A stretch of 64,000 nt of DNA, taken from NCBI RefSeq assembly GCF_035946055.1, contig NZ_CP108364.1:5084001-5148000 (forward strand), written 5' to 3'. How positions within the stretch are numbered: position 1 is the stretch's first letter; every line of letters starts with the position of its first letter. The position numbers and the translations under genes were made by a program. Source of the stretch: Streptomyces sp. NBC_01341. Its GTDB lineage: Bacteria > Actinomycetota > Actinomycetes > Streptomycetales > Streptomycetaceae. Below the pieces are notes generated by a model that had not been told where the DNA came from, searched no databases, and saw nothing but the letters and a program-made list of their open reading frames with translations. Positions 1 through 7,716 of the stretch are shown here, piece after piece.

Positions 1-240
1 ACCCAGTCCGGCCAGTCGGTCCCGCTGCACGGGCGCGGCATCACGCACCTGCGCGGCAACGGCCGCGGCGACCTCATCGTGCACGTCGAGGTCATGACCC
101 CGACGAAGATGGACCCCGAGCAGGAGCGCCTCCTGCGGGAGCTGTCCAAGCTGCGCGGCGAGGAGAGGCCCACCGGCCAGTTCCAGCCAGGACAGCAGGG
201 GCTCTTCTCCCGTCTGAAGGATGCCTTCAACGGCCGCTGA
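1..240 (+). CDS. dnaJ: Chaperone protein DnaJ, C-terminal end (partial)
   Basis: This is the last 79 codons of a J-domain co-chaperone that works with DnaK; the J domain and zinc fingers lie before the window. The visible part reads into the second C-terminal beta-barrel domain, with the family pattern HLRGNGRGDLIVHVEV, and ends in a charged tail that is typical of actinobacterial DnaJ proteins. The stop TGA is at 238-240 and is followed by a strong hairpin. In Streptomyces the copy in this neighbourhood normally follows hrcA (DnaJ2), which would make it part of the heat-shock set, but hrcA is not visible here. Confidence 0.85.
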   Translation, partial: TQSGQSVPLHGRGITHLRGNGRGDLIVHVEVMTPTKMDPEQERLLRELSKLRGEERPTGQFQPGQQGLFSRLKDAFNGR

Positions 241-247
241 CCCCTTT

Positions 248-290
248 CACCGCACCGCCCGCCGGTTCCTCACCGGCGGGCGGTGCGGTG
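248..290 (+). terminator. Intrinsic terminator after dnaJ
   Basis: A perfect 18-bp stem (248-265 with 273-290) closes over a 7-base loop directly after the dnaJ stop, and a short T-run follows. It separates dnaJ from the next gene. Confidence 0.8.
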
Positions 291-363
291 TTTCCACGAC
301 AGCCCGCGCGCACCGCGGAACGACTGATTCGGCACGGTTCACCGGACGTGGCACGATGCGGTC

Positions 364-1437
364 ATGTCCTTGGCCCTGACCGATCTCTGCCGGTACCCGA
401 TCGTGCAGGCCCCCATGGCGGGCGGCGCGTCCCGCCCCGGACTGGTGGCCGCCGTGGCGGAGGCCGGGGGGCTCGGTTTCCTCGCCGCCGGCTACAAGAC
501 CGCGGACGGGATGTACGAGGAGATCCGGGAGATGCGGAGGGCGAGCGCCCGGCCCTTCGGCGTGAACCTCTTCATACCGCAGCCCTCGGTCGCCGACCCG
601 AGCACCGTCGAGGTCTACCGTCATCAGCTCGCGGGCGAGGCCGCCTGGTACGAGACCCCGCTCGGTGACCCGGACGCCTGCGGCGACGACGGCTACGAGG
701 CCAAGGTGGCGATCCTCCTCGAGGACCCGGTGCCCGTCGTCTCCTTCACCTTCGGCTGCCCGGCGCGCGAGGTCCTCGAAGCCTTCGCCGCCGTCGGCAC
801 GCTCACCGTCGTCACCGTCACCTCGGCCCAGGAGGCACGGAACGCCCGGTGGGCGGGGGCAGATGCCCTCTGCGTCCAGGGCGTCGAGGCGGGCGGCCAC
901 CAGTCCACGCACCACGACGACCCGCAGGGCGGTCTCGCCGGCACCGGCCTGCTCTCCCTGATCGCCCAGGTCCGAGAATCCGTGGCGTTGCCCCTCGTCG
1001 CGACCGGCGGACTGATGCGCGGCTCCCAGATCACGGCGGTCCTCGCGGCGGGCGCGGACGCGGCACAGCTCGGCACGGCGTTCCTGCCCTGCCCGGAGTC
1101 CGGCGCGCACCCGCTGCACAAACAGGCCCTGACCGACCCGCTGTTCGTGACCACGGCCCTGACCCGCGCGTTCTCCGGACGGCCCGCGCGCGGACTGGTC
1201 AACCGCTTCGTGCGGGAGCACGGGCGTTACGCCCCCGCCGCCTACCCGCAGGTCCACCAGGTGACCAGCCCGCTGCGCGGTGCGGCCGCCAGGACGGGCG
1301 ACGCCCAGGGCATGGCCCTGTGGGCGGGGCAGGGGCACCGGATGGCCCGAGAGATGCCCGCGGGAGAGCTCGTCGGGCTGCTCGCCGCAGAAATGGAAGC
1401 CGCGCGTGCGGCAGTGAACGTGAGGAGTGCCCCGTGA
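364..1437 (+). CDS. Nitronate monooxygenase (NPD/FabK-like FMN enzyme)
   Basis: A 357-residue TIM-barrel flavoprotein of the nitronate monooxygenase (former 2-nitropropane dioxygenase) family, which oxidises alkyl nitronates with FMN and oxygen. Visible motifs are the N-terminal PIVQAPMAGG, GVNLFIPQ, the GVEAGGHQ segment holding the likely catalytic histidine at residue 179, and the phosphate-binding strands LPLVATGGLM and GADAAQLGTAF. The length is normal. Its TGA overlaps the GTG of rsmE as GTGA, so the two are probably co-translated. The physiological substrate cannot be read from sequence; detoxification of propionate-3-nitronate is the usual role. Confidence 0.88.
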   Translation: MSLALTDLCRYPIVQAPMAGGASRPGLVAAVAEAGGLGFLAAGYKTADGMYEEIREMRRASARPFGVNLFIPQPSVADPSTVEVYRHQLAGEAAWYETPLGDPDACGDDGYEAKVAILLEDPVPVVSFTFGCPAREVLEAFAAVGTLTVVTVTSAQEARNARWAGADALCVQGVEAGGHQSTHHDDPQGGLAGTGLLSLIAQVRESVALPLVATGGLMRGSQITAVLAAGADAAQLGTAFLPCPESGAHPLHKQALTDPLFVTTALTRAFSGRPARGLVNRFVREHGRYAPAAYPQVHQVTSPLRGAAARTGDAQGMALWAGQGHRMAREMPAGELVGLLAAEMEAARAAVNVRSAP

Positions 1438-2180
1438 CGGCACCGGTCTTCGTCGTCGAACACCTCCCCAGTGGGTCGGAGTTCGTCCTGGACGGCCCCG
1501 AGGGACGGCACGCCGTCTCCGTGAAACGGCTGAATCCCGGGGAGGACGTCGTCCTCACCGACGGCCGCGGTCACTGGGCCGAGGGCGTCGTGCGCGCGGC
1601 CGAGGGCAAGGACCGGCTCGTCGTCTCCGGCCTCGCGCGCGTCCACGAGGAGCCGGAGCCCACGCCCCGCATCACCGTCGTCCAGGCGCTCCCCAAGGGC
1701 GACCGCGGGGAGCTCGCGGTGGAGACGATGACCGAGACCGGCGTCGACGTGATCGTGCCCTGGCAGGCGGCCCGGTGCATCACGCAGTGGAAGGGCGACC
1801 GGGGGCTCAAATCCCTGACGAAGTGGCGCGCCACGGCGCGGGAGGCCGGCAAGCAGTCCCGCCGGGTGCGCTTCCCGGAGGTCACCGACCTCATGACGAC
1901 CAGGCAGGTCGCCGCTTTCCTCGCCGGGGCCGACTTCGCCGGGGTTCTGCACGAGGACCGGGACTCCGGCAGTGAGCCGCTCGCGACCGCCGTACTTCCC
2001 GGGGAGGGCGGCATCGTGCTGGTCGTCGGGCCGGAGGGCGGCGTGTCCCCCCAGGAGTTGGCGGCCTTCGCGGAGGCGGGCGCGCCCGCCTACCGCCTCG
2101 GGCCCAGCGTGCTGCGCACCTCCACGGCCGGTACGGCGGCCGCCGCCCTGTTGATGGGGCGCACCGGGCGCTGGGGCTGA
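1434..2180 (+). CDS. rsmE: 16S rRNA (uracil-1498-N3)-methyltransferase RsmE
   Basis: A 248-residue SPOUT-class methyltransferase that methylates N3 of U1498 in 16S rRNA. The N-terminal PUA-like domain (PVFVVEHLPSG..., residues 1-70) is followed by the knotted SAM-binding domain with VVGPEGG near residue 199 and LGPSVLRTSTAG near the C-terminus, the signature of the family. The GTG at 1434 was chosen because it overlaps the upstream stop by four bases; an upstream extension in the same frame only runs antisense-like through the preceding gene. Confidence 0.9.
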   Translation: MTAPVFVVEHLPSGSEFVLDGPEGRHAVSVKRLNPGEDVVLTDGRGHWAEGVVRAAEGKDRLVVSGLARVHEEPEPTPRITVVQALPKGDRGELAVETMTETGVDVIVPWQAARCITQWKGDRGLKSLTKWRATAREAGKQSRRVRFPEVTDLMTTRQVAAFLAGADFAGVLHEDRDSGSEPLATAVLPGEGGIVLVVGPEGGVSPQELAAFAEAGAPAYRLGPSVLRTSTAGTAAAALLMGRTGRWG

Positions 2181-2280
2181 CGCCCGGCCGTCCCCGCGGA
2201 GCCACCCACGCCGCTCCGGTGCGGCCGGATAGCATGCCGGTGTACTGATCACGAGACCGAACGACCGAGGGGACCGGGCC

Positions 2281-2640
2281 ATGGCGGGAGAGCCGCAGAC
2301 CGACTGCCTGTTCTGCAAGATCGTGACAGGGGACATCCCGGCCACCGTCGTCCGCGAGAGCGATACGACCATCGCCTTCCGCGACATAAACCCCCAGGCA
2401 CCCACGCACGTCCTGGTCATCCCCAAAGCGCACTACCCGGACGCCGCCACGCTCGCGTCCGCCGAGCCGCAGATCGCGGCGGACGTGCTGCGTGAAGCCG
2501 GCCTGGTCGCGGCGGACGAGAAGCTCACCGAATCGGGCTACCGCGTCGTCCTCAACACCGGTGCCGGCGCCGGACAGACCGTCTTCCACGCGCACGCCCA
2601 CGTCCTGGGCGGACGCGGGATGCAGTGGCCCCCCGGCTAG
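2281..2640 (+). CDS. HIT domain nucleotide-binding hydrolase
   Basis: A 119-residue histidine-triad protein of the HINT/PKCI group. It begins with the metal-binding-type DCLFCKIVTGDIP, continues with INPQAPTHVLVIPKAHY, and carries the triad itself as FHAHAHVLGG near the C-terminus; the middle histidine is the nucleophile in nucleoside phosphoramidate hydrolysis. Length and order are typical. About 100 bp separate it from rsmE, so it may have its own promoter. About 230 bp without a credible gene follow it. Confidence 0.9.
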   Translation: MAGEPQTDCLFCKIVTGDIPATVVRESDTTIAFRDINPQAPTHVLVIPKAHYPDAATLASAEPQIAADVLREAGLVAADEKLTESGYRVVLNTGAGAGQTVFHAHAHVLGGRGMQWPPG

Positions 2641-2874
2641 CGACCACGCCGCGAGGCGCGGTGCCAGGGCCCGCGAGCCCAGCATGATCCGAACGAGAGG
2701 CCCAGGTCCTCCCGTACGGACCGCGCCGGGGCGGGCGCTCCCGCACGCGGCGCCGGCGGCGGCCGGGGCCCCGGCCGGCTGACGCCGCTCGGTCCGCGCC
2801 CTGCCCATCGGGGCGCACGGCGGAGGTCCCGGCGCCCGATCCGCCCCGATCCGACGAACGACCCCGGAAGCGAC

Positions 2875-3783
2875 GTGTCCGTAAGAGAACTCGTGGTCCT
2901 CGGCACCGCCAGCCAGGTCCCCACCCGCCACCGCAACCACAACGGCTATCTGCTGCGGTGGGACGGTGAAGGCATCCTCTTCGACCCGGGGGAGGGAACG
3001 CAGCGCCAGATGCTGCGGGCGGGTGTCGCCGCGCACGACATCGACCGGATCTGTGTCACCCACTTCCACGGCGACCACGCGCTGGGCCTCGCCGGTGTGA
3101 TCCAGCGGATCAACCTCGACCAGGTCCCGCACCCCGTCACCGCCCACTTCCCGGCGAGCGGACAGCACTTCTTCGACCGGCTGCGGTACTCGACCGCCTA
3201 CCGCGAGTCCGTCGAGCTTGCGGAGGTCCCCGTGGCCGCCGACGGAGTCCTCGCGACCACGGCGGCGTACACCCTCGACAGCCGCCGGCTCTCGCACCCG
3301 GTCGAGTCCTTCGGATACCGCCTCACCGAACCCGACCGGCGGCGCATGCTGCCCGGGAAGCTGGCCGAGCACGGCATCGCGGGGCCGGACGTGGGACGCA
3401 TCCAGCGGGACGGCGTCCTGCGCGGCATCACCCTGGAGGACGTCTCGGAGGAGCGACGCGGACAGCGCTTCGCCTTCGTCATGGACACCCGGCTCTGCGA
3501 CGGCGCGTTCGCGCTCGCGGAGGAATGCGACATGCTGGTCATCGAGTCGACGTTCCTCGACGAGGACGGCCGGCTCGCCGCCGACCACGGCCACCTCACC
3601 GCGGGACAGGCGGCGCGCGTGGCGAAGGAGTCGGGCGTACGGCACCTCGTGCTGACGCACTTCTCCCAGCGTTACAGCGACCCCGACGTCTTCGAACAAC
3701 AGGCCAGGGCAGCCGGCTTCGAAGGCGGACTGACCATCGCCCAGGACCTCATCAGGGTTCCCGTACCCACCCGCCACCAGTAA
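2875..3783 (+). CDS. rnz: Ribonuclease Z
   Basis: A 302-residue metallo-beta-lactamase-fold endonuclease that cuts the 3' trailer of tRNA precursors. The zinc motif HFHGDH occupies residues 63-68, followed by later ligands in [20 protein letters not shown] and VLTHFSQRY, the order expected for RNase Z/ElaC. The GTG start at 2875 sits immediately before the conserved N-terminal strand [15 protein letters not shown]. Eleven bases separate it from the next gene, suggesting an operon with the deaminase. Confidence 0.9.
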   Translation: MSVRELVVLGTASQVPTRHRNHNGYLLRWDGEGILFDPGEGTQRQMLRAGVAAHDIDRICVTHFHGDHALGLAGVIQRINLDQVPHPVTAHFPASGQHFFDRLRYSTAYRESVELAEVPVAADGVLATTAAYTLDSRRLSHPVESFGYRLTEPDRRRMLPGKLAEHGIAGPDVGRIQRDGVLRGITLEDVSEERRGQRFAFVMDTRLCDGAFALAEECDMLVIESTFLDEDGRLAADHGHLTAGQAARVAKESGVRHLVLTHFSQRYSDPDVFEQQARAAGFEGGLTIAQDLIRVPVPTRHQ

Positions 3784-3793
3784 CGAGATCACC

Positions 3794-4786
3794 GTGCACC
3801 TCCCCAAAGCAGAGCTCCACCTCCACATCGAGGGGACCCTCGAACCCGAGCTGGCCTTCGCGCTCGCGGCACGCAACGGCGTGGACCTCCCCTACGCGGA
3901 CACCGAGGAGCTGCGCACCGCCTATCTCTTCGACGACCTGCAGAGTTTCCTCGACCTCTACTACGCGCTCATGGCGGTCCTGCGCACCGAGGAGGACTTC
4001 GCCGAACTGGCCGACGCCTACCTCACCCGTGCCGCGGCGCAGGGCGTCCGGCACGCGGAGATCTTCTTCGACCCCCAGGCCCACACCGACCGGGGCGTGC
4101 CGATCGGGACCGTCGTCGAAGGGCTCGGCCGGGCGCTGGACGAGAGCGTGGAGAAGCACGGCATCTCCACGCAGCTGATCATGTGCTTCCTGCGTGACAA
4201 GTCCGCCGAGTCGGCGCTGGAGACTCTCGAGGCCGCGAAGCCGTACCTGAGCCGCATCAGCGCCGTCGGTCTCGACTCGGCCGAGGTCGGCCACCCGCCG
4301 TCCAAGTTCCGCGAGGTGTACGAGGCGGCCGGGGCTCTCGGGCTGCGCAAGGTCGCCCACGCGGGCGAGGAGGGCCCACCCGCCTACATCCGCGAGGCCC
4401 TGGACGTCCTGGGCGTCGAGCGCATCGACCACGGACTGCGCGCGATGGAGGACCCGGACCTGGTGAAGCGGCTGGTCGCCGACCGGGTGGCCCTCACGCT
4501 CTGCCCGCTGTCCAACGTACGGCTGCGCGCCATCGACGTACTGGAGGAGCACCCGCTGCCCGCCATGATGGCCGCCGGACTGCTCTGCACGGTGAACTCC
4601 GACGACCCCGCCTACTTCGGCGGTTACGTCGGAGACACCTTCCACGCCGTCCACGAGGCACTCGGCCTGGACCGTGAACAGCTGCGCACGCTGGCCCGCA
4701 ACTCGTTCGAAGCGGCCTTCCTCGACCACGACGAGGAGCGCAGGGCGCGCTACCTCTCCGAGGTCGAGGCGTACGCGTTCGACTGA
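3794..4786 (+). CDS. Adenine deaminase-type member of the adenosine deaminase family
   Basis: A 330-residue amidohydrolase. The zinc motif KAELHLHIEGTLEP is at residues 5-18, and VAHAGEEGPP, RIDHGLRAMEDP and NSDDPAYFGGY supply the catalytic glutamate, histidine and aspartates. The segment GLDSAEVGHPPSKF is the pattern I associate with bacterial and yeast adenine deaminases (Aah1-like) rather than with adenosine deaminase, so adenine to hypoxanthine is the better guess. It starts 10 bp after rnz. Its last 37 bp overlap the convergent MFS gene. Confidence 0.82.
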   Translation: MHLPKAELHLHIEGTLEPELAFALAARNGVDLPYADTEELRTAYLFDDLQSFLDLYYALMAVLRTEEDFAELADAYLTRAAAQGVRHAEIFFDPQAHTDRGVPIGTVVEGLGRALDESVEKHGISTQLIMCFLRDKSAESALETLEAAKPYLSRISAVGLDSAEVGHPPSKFREVYEAAGALGLRKVAHAGEEGPPAYIREALDVLGVERIDHGLRAMEDPDLVKRLVADRVALTLCPLSNVRLRAIDVLEEHPLPAMMAAGLLCTVNSDDPAYFGGYVGDTFHAVHEALGLDREQLRTLARNSFEAAFLDHDEERRARYLSEVEAYAFD

Positions 4787-6108
4787 CCGGCCGAACCGGC
4801 GGGGCCGGCGGTGCGGATCGCGCTGCGGACCAGCCGCCTCCGCCGGAGGCCGGGGACGCTGATCTCCGTGACCGCCTGCTCCGGCGCACCCAGTTTGGGC
4901 ACCGCGCCGGGCAGGCTGCCGGTCGTGGCGGCGAGGAGCGCGGCGGGCGCTCCACCCCTGCGGCGGACCGAACCGGGCACCAGCGGGCGTCCGCCGGTGT
5001 GCAGCGCGACGGCGGTGACCGGGGCGGCGACCAGGAGTGTGGCCGCGCCCAGGATCAGGCCCATCACGGCGTAGCCCGCCTGCTGGGAGAGCACGCTCCC
5101 CAGGACGGGGCCGCAGGCCACGCCCACCGACGACGCCGAGCCCGCGAGGACGGCCCAGCGGCCGCGCACGTCCAGCGAGGCGGCCAGACCGATGAGGTAG
5201 GACAGGACCACCGGGTAGAAGGTGTTCCACACGACCTCACCGGTCGCGAACGACCCGAGGTCGTCGGCGGACGAACTGAGCACGATGCTGCCCGCGATGA
5301 TCATCGTCCCCAGGCCGATCGGTACCGCCCGCCCGAGCCGGGCACCCAGCACGCCCGCGCCCATGACGCCGAGCAGGCCCGCGCCGAGCGCCGCGGCGAA
5401 CACGGCGCCGACGGTCACCTCGGAGAGCCCCGCCTGACCGACGCCGATACGGCTGCTGACGCCCCAGAGGGCGTTCTGCGCCATGGACCAGACAAGCATC
5501 CCGCCCGCCAGCACCAGGCCGGAGCGGCGGTGCGGCAGCCGCCCCTGGACGGGTGAGGCCGCACCCGCGGGCACGGAGCCGCCCAGCCGGGACGTGGCGG
5601 GCCAGACGAGCAGGGCGACCAGTGCGATCGACGCGAACGGCAGCCGGTGGCCGCCGCCGAGGTGAGGGATCGTGAGGTAGAGGGCGCCCGCCGTCGCCGA
5701 GACGCTGAGCAGTCCGAGCGACGACGTCCGGTGCGGGTCGTTCTGCGCCGCGATGCCCGACGCCGCCACGGCGGTCGCCGTGCCGGAGCCGAATCCGCCG
5801 ATCACCGCACCGAGTACGACCAGAGGCACCGAGGTGGTCAGCGCCGCGCAGCCGTAGCCGAGTCCGGCGAGGACCAGGCCGGCACGCGCCGGTCTGCGCG
5901 AACCGTACTTCTCGACGCGTCCGGCCAGCGTGAAGCCCGCAGAGGCCGAGCTGAGCAGGAGGGCGCTGCCGACCAGGCCGGCGTGGGCCGGGCTCAGCCC
6001 CAGACAGGTGCTGAGGCGGCCGACGATGGTGGGGAGCAGATAGGCGGCGAGGTAACCGGCGGTGAACACGGCCACCAAGGGCCACGCGGCGCGAGGGCGC
6101 GAGGACAT
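4750..6108 (-). CDS. MFS transporter
   Basis: A major facilitator protein of about 452 residues with twelve hydrophobic segments, starting at WPLVAVFTAGYLAAYLLPTIVG and carrying an RVEKYGSRRPARAG loop where the family's loop 2-3 motif is expected. It resembles actinobacterial MFS exporters of unknown substrate. The ATG at 6108 is preferred because AGGA lies seven bases upstream of it; an in-frame ATG at 6126 is possible. The frame stays open upstream through a repetitive pyrimidine-rich leader. It is divergent from the PfkB kinase and its 3' end overlaps the deaminase gene. Confidence 0.82.
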   Translation of the reverse strand: MSSRPRAAWPLVAVFTAGYLAAYLLPTIVGRLSTCLGLSPAHAGLVGSALLLSSASAGFTLAGRVEKYGSRRPARAGLVLAGLGYGCAALTTSVPLVVLGAVIGGFGSGTATAVAASGIAAQNDPHRTSSLGLLSVSATAGALYLTIPHLGGGHRLPFASIALVALLVWPATSRLGGSVPAGAASPVQGRLPHRRSGLVLAGGMLVWSMAQNALWGVSSRIGVGQAGLSEVTVGAVFAAALGAGLLGVMGAGVLGARLGRAVPIGLGTMIIAGSIVLSSSADDLGSFATGEVVWNTFYPVVLSYLIGLAASLDVRGRWAVLAGSASSVGVACGPVLGSVLSQQAGYAVMGLILGAATLLVAAPVTAVALHTGGRPLVPGSVRRRGGAPAALLAATTGSLPGAVPKLGAPEQAVTEISVPGLRRRRLVRSAIRTAGPAGSAGQSNAYASTSER

Positions 6109-6145
6109 GGGCGTTCCTGAGGACATGCCGAAGAGGCAGGAGAAG

Positions 6146-6206
6146 GCAGGGGAGGGCGGAGCGGGGTGGAGCAGGGGAGGGTGGGGCGCAGAAAGGCAGG
6201 GGAGGG
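6146..6206. repeat. Three 25-bp-period G-rich repeats in the MFS 5' region
   Basis: The 11-mer GCAGGGGAGGG occurs at 6146-6156, 6171-6181 and 6196-6206, exactly 25 bp apart, inside a nearly pure purine tract (about 6127-6238) on the plus strand. The G-runs could form a quadruplex on the template strand of the MFS gene. Confidence 0.75.
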
Positions 6207-6314
6207 TAAAGCGAGAAAAAGCGGGAGAAGCGGCACTCGTCGTCAACTGTCCCGAACGGTGCTCGCGGGCCAATTTGTATCAAGCACGCACTGGCGACGG
6301 AAAGTCGGCTCGAT

Positions 6315-6328
6315 GTGATCTGGGTCAC
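6315..6328. promoter_or_regulatory. CRP-like operator
   Basis: GTGATCTGGGTCAC fits the GTG-N6-GNCAC pattern reported for Streptomyces Crp and is close to the general TGTGA-N6-TCACA palindrome. It lies between the divergent MFS and sugar kinase genes, about 160 bp before the kinase start. Confidence 0.45.
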
Positions 6329-6331
6329 TCT

Positions 6332-6376
6332 CATGTTTATGCACGGCAAGGCCGGGTAACAGCGCATGTTTATGCA
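6332..6376. repeat. Paired 12-bp direct repeat (putative operator) upstream of the PfkB kinase
   Basis: CATGTTTATGCA occurs at 6332-6343 and again at 6365-6376, 33 bp apart or about three helical turns. The AT-rich repeat stands out in a GC-rich genome and looks like a binding site for a DeoR- or LacI-class sugar regulator. The regulator itself is not in the window. Confidence 0.55.
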
Positions 6377-6486
6377 GGTGAGGGCGAGTATGCGAGGCCC
6401 GGCGCGTACGCTCCGGACGGCGCTGCCGATCCGGCAGACTGGCCGGATCTCGCACTGATCAGATCCGCCACGGCCGGGAGCGCAAG

Positions 6487-7590
6487 GTGAGTACAGGTAA
6501 TCCGGGCATCGACCCGCTGCTCGGGCTGCGCGCCCCCCAGGACCCGGCCTGCGACGTCTTCCTGACCGGCCCGGTCTTCCTGGACATCATCTTCACCGGA
6601 CTGGACAGCGCCCCCGTGCGCGGGACCGAGTCCTGGGCGCGCGGGATGGGATCCAGCCCCGGCGGCGTCGCCAACATGGCCACCGCCCTCGCCCGCCTGG
6701 GCCTGCGCACGTCCCTGGCCGCCGCCTTCGGTGACGACCACTACGGCGAGTACTGCTGGGACGCCCTCGAACAGGGTGAGCACATCGACCTGTCCATGTC
6801 CCGCACGGTCCCCGGCTGGCACTCGCCCGTCACCGTCTCCATGGCCTACGAGGGCGAACGCACGATGGTGTCGCACGGCCACGAGGCCCCGGACCCCGGC
6901 CCGTCGGCGGTGCCCGGCCGCACGCTGCCCTCCTGTCCGCCGCGCGCCCGCGCCGCCATCGCCTCGCTCACGCCCGGCCGCAGCGAGCCCTGGGTGGCCG
7001 ACGCGGCCCGTAACGGCGCGACGCTCTTCGCCGACGTCGGCTGGGACGAGTCCGGCCGCTGGGACCTGGACGCACTGCCCGACCTCGGTCACTGCCTGGC
7101 CTTCCTCCCCAACGCCGAGGAGGCGATGCGCTACACGCGTACCGACTGCCCCCGCGCCGCCGCCCACGCCCTGGCCGAACGGGTCCCCCTCGCCGTGGTC
7201 ACCCTGGGGGCCGACGGCGCCTACGCGGTGGACGGGGCGACCGGCGCGACCGCCTCGGTGCCCGCCATCGACGTGGAGGCGCTCGATCCCACCGGGGCCG
7301 GTGACGTCTTCGTCGCGGGCTTCGTCACCGGGACCCTGGCCGGCTGGCCGCTCGCCGACCGCCTCGCCTTCGCCGGACTGACGGCCGCCCTCTCGGTGCA
7401 GGAGTTCGGCGGCTCCCTCTCGGCCCCCGGATGGGCGGAGGTCGCCGCCTGGTGGCAGCAGGTGCGCACCTTCGCCGAACAGGACCCGGCCGCGCTGGAG
7501 CGCTACGCCTTCCTGGAGGAACTGCTGCCCGAGACGAGCAGGGCGTGGCCGTTGCGCCGGGCCGTTCCGACGATCGGCTTCCGGCAGTGA
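6487..7590 (+). CDS. PfkB family carbohydrate kinase
   Basis: A 367-residue ribokinase-fold sugar kinase. SSPGGVANMATALARLGL (from about residue 57) is the substrate-binding glycine motif and LDPTGAGDVFVAGFVTG (near residue 262) is the family C-terminal signature with the catalytic aspartate in GAGD. The GTG start at 6487 follows a GGGAG-type ribosome site. The sugar cannot be assigned from sequence; the CRP-like site and direct repeats upstream suggest carbon-source control. The MFS gene diverges from the same region but is not an obvious sugar importer. Confidence 0.87.
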   Translation: MSTGNPGIDPLLGLRAPQDPACDVFLTGPVFLDIIFTGLDSAPVRGTESWARGMGSSPGGVANMATALARLGLRTSLAAAFGDDHYGEYCWDALEQGEHIDLSMSRTVPGWHSPVTVSMAYEGERTMVSHGHEAPDPGPSAVPGRTLPSCPPRARAAIASLTPGRSEPWVADAARNGATLFADVGWDESGRWDLDALPDLGHCLAFLPNAEEAMRYTRTDCPRAAAHALAERVPLAVVTLGADGAYAVDGATGATASVPAIDVEALDPTGAGDVFVAGFVTGTLAGWPLADRLAFAGLTAALSVQEFGGSLSAPGWAEVAAWWQQVRTFAEQDPAALERYAFLEELLPETSRAWPLRRAVPTIGFRQ

Positions 7591-7716
7591 AGGGCAGATG
7601 ATCACCCGGTAAATCTCTCTGCGATGTCGGTGCGGAGTCGTACGCTGGTACTCCAGAGGCAGTCGAGCAGCGACGGCCCTGCAACGGGAGGTATGCGCAG
7701 GCCCGAGGGCCGGCCC

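Noticed and set aside
2641-2874. Small frames between the HIT gene and rnz
   Set aside because: They are Arg/Pro/Gly-rich translations of GC-rich spacer DNA without conserved features.
7624-7716. A 31-residue upstream extension of PhoH
   Set aside because: It has no family conservation and poor codon bias; ATG 7717 matches the usual N-terminus.
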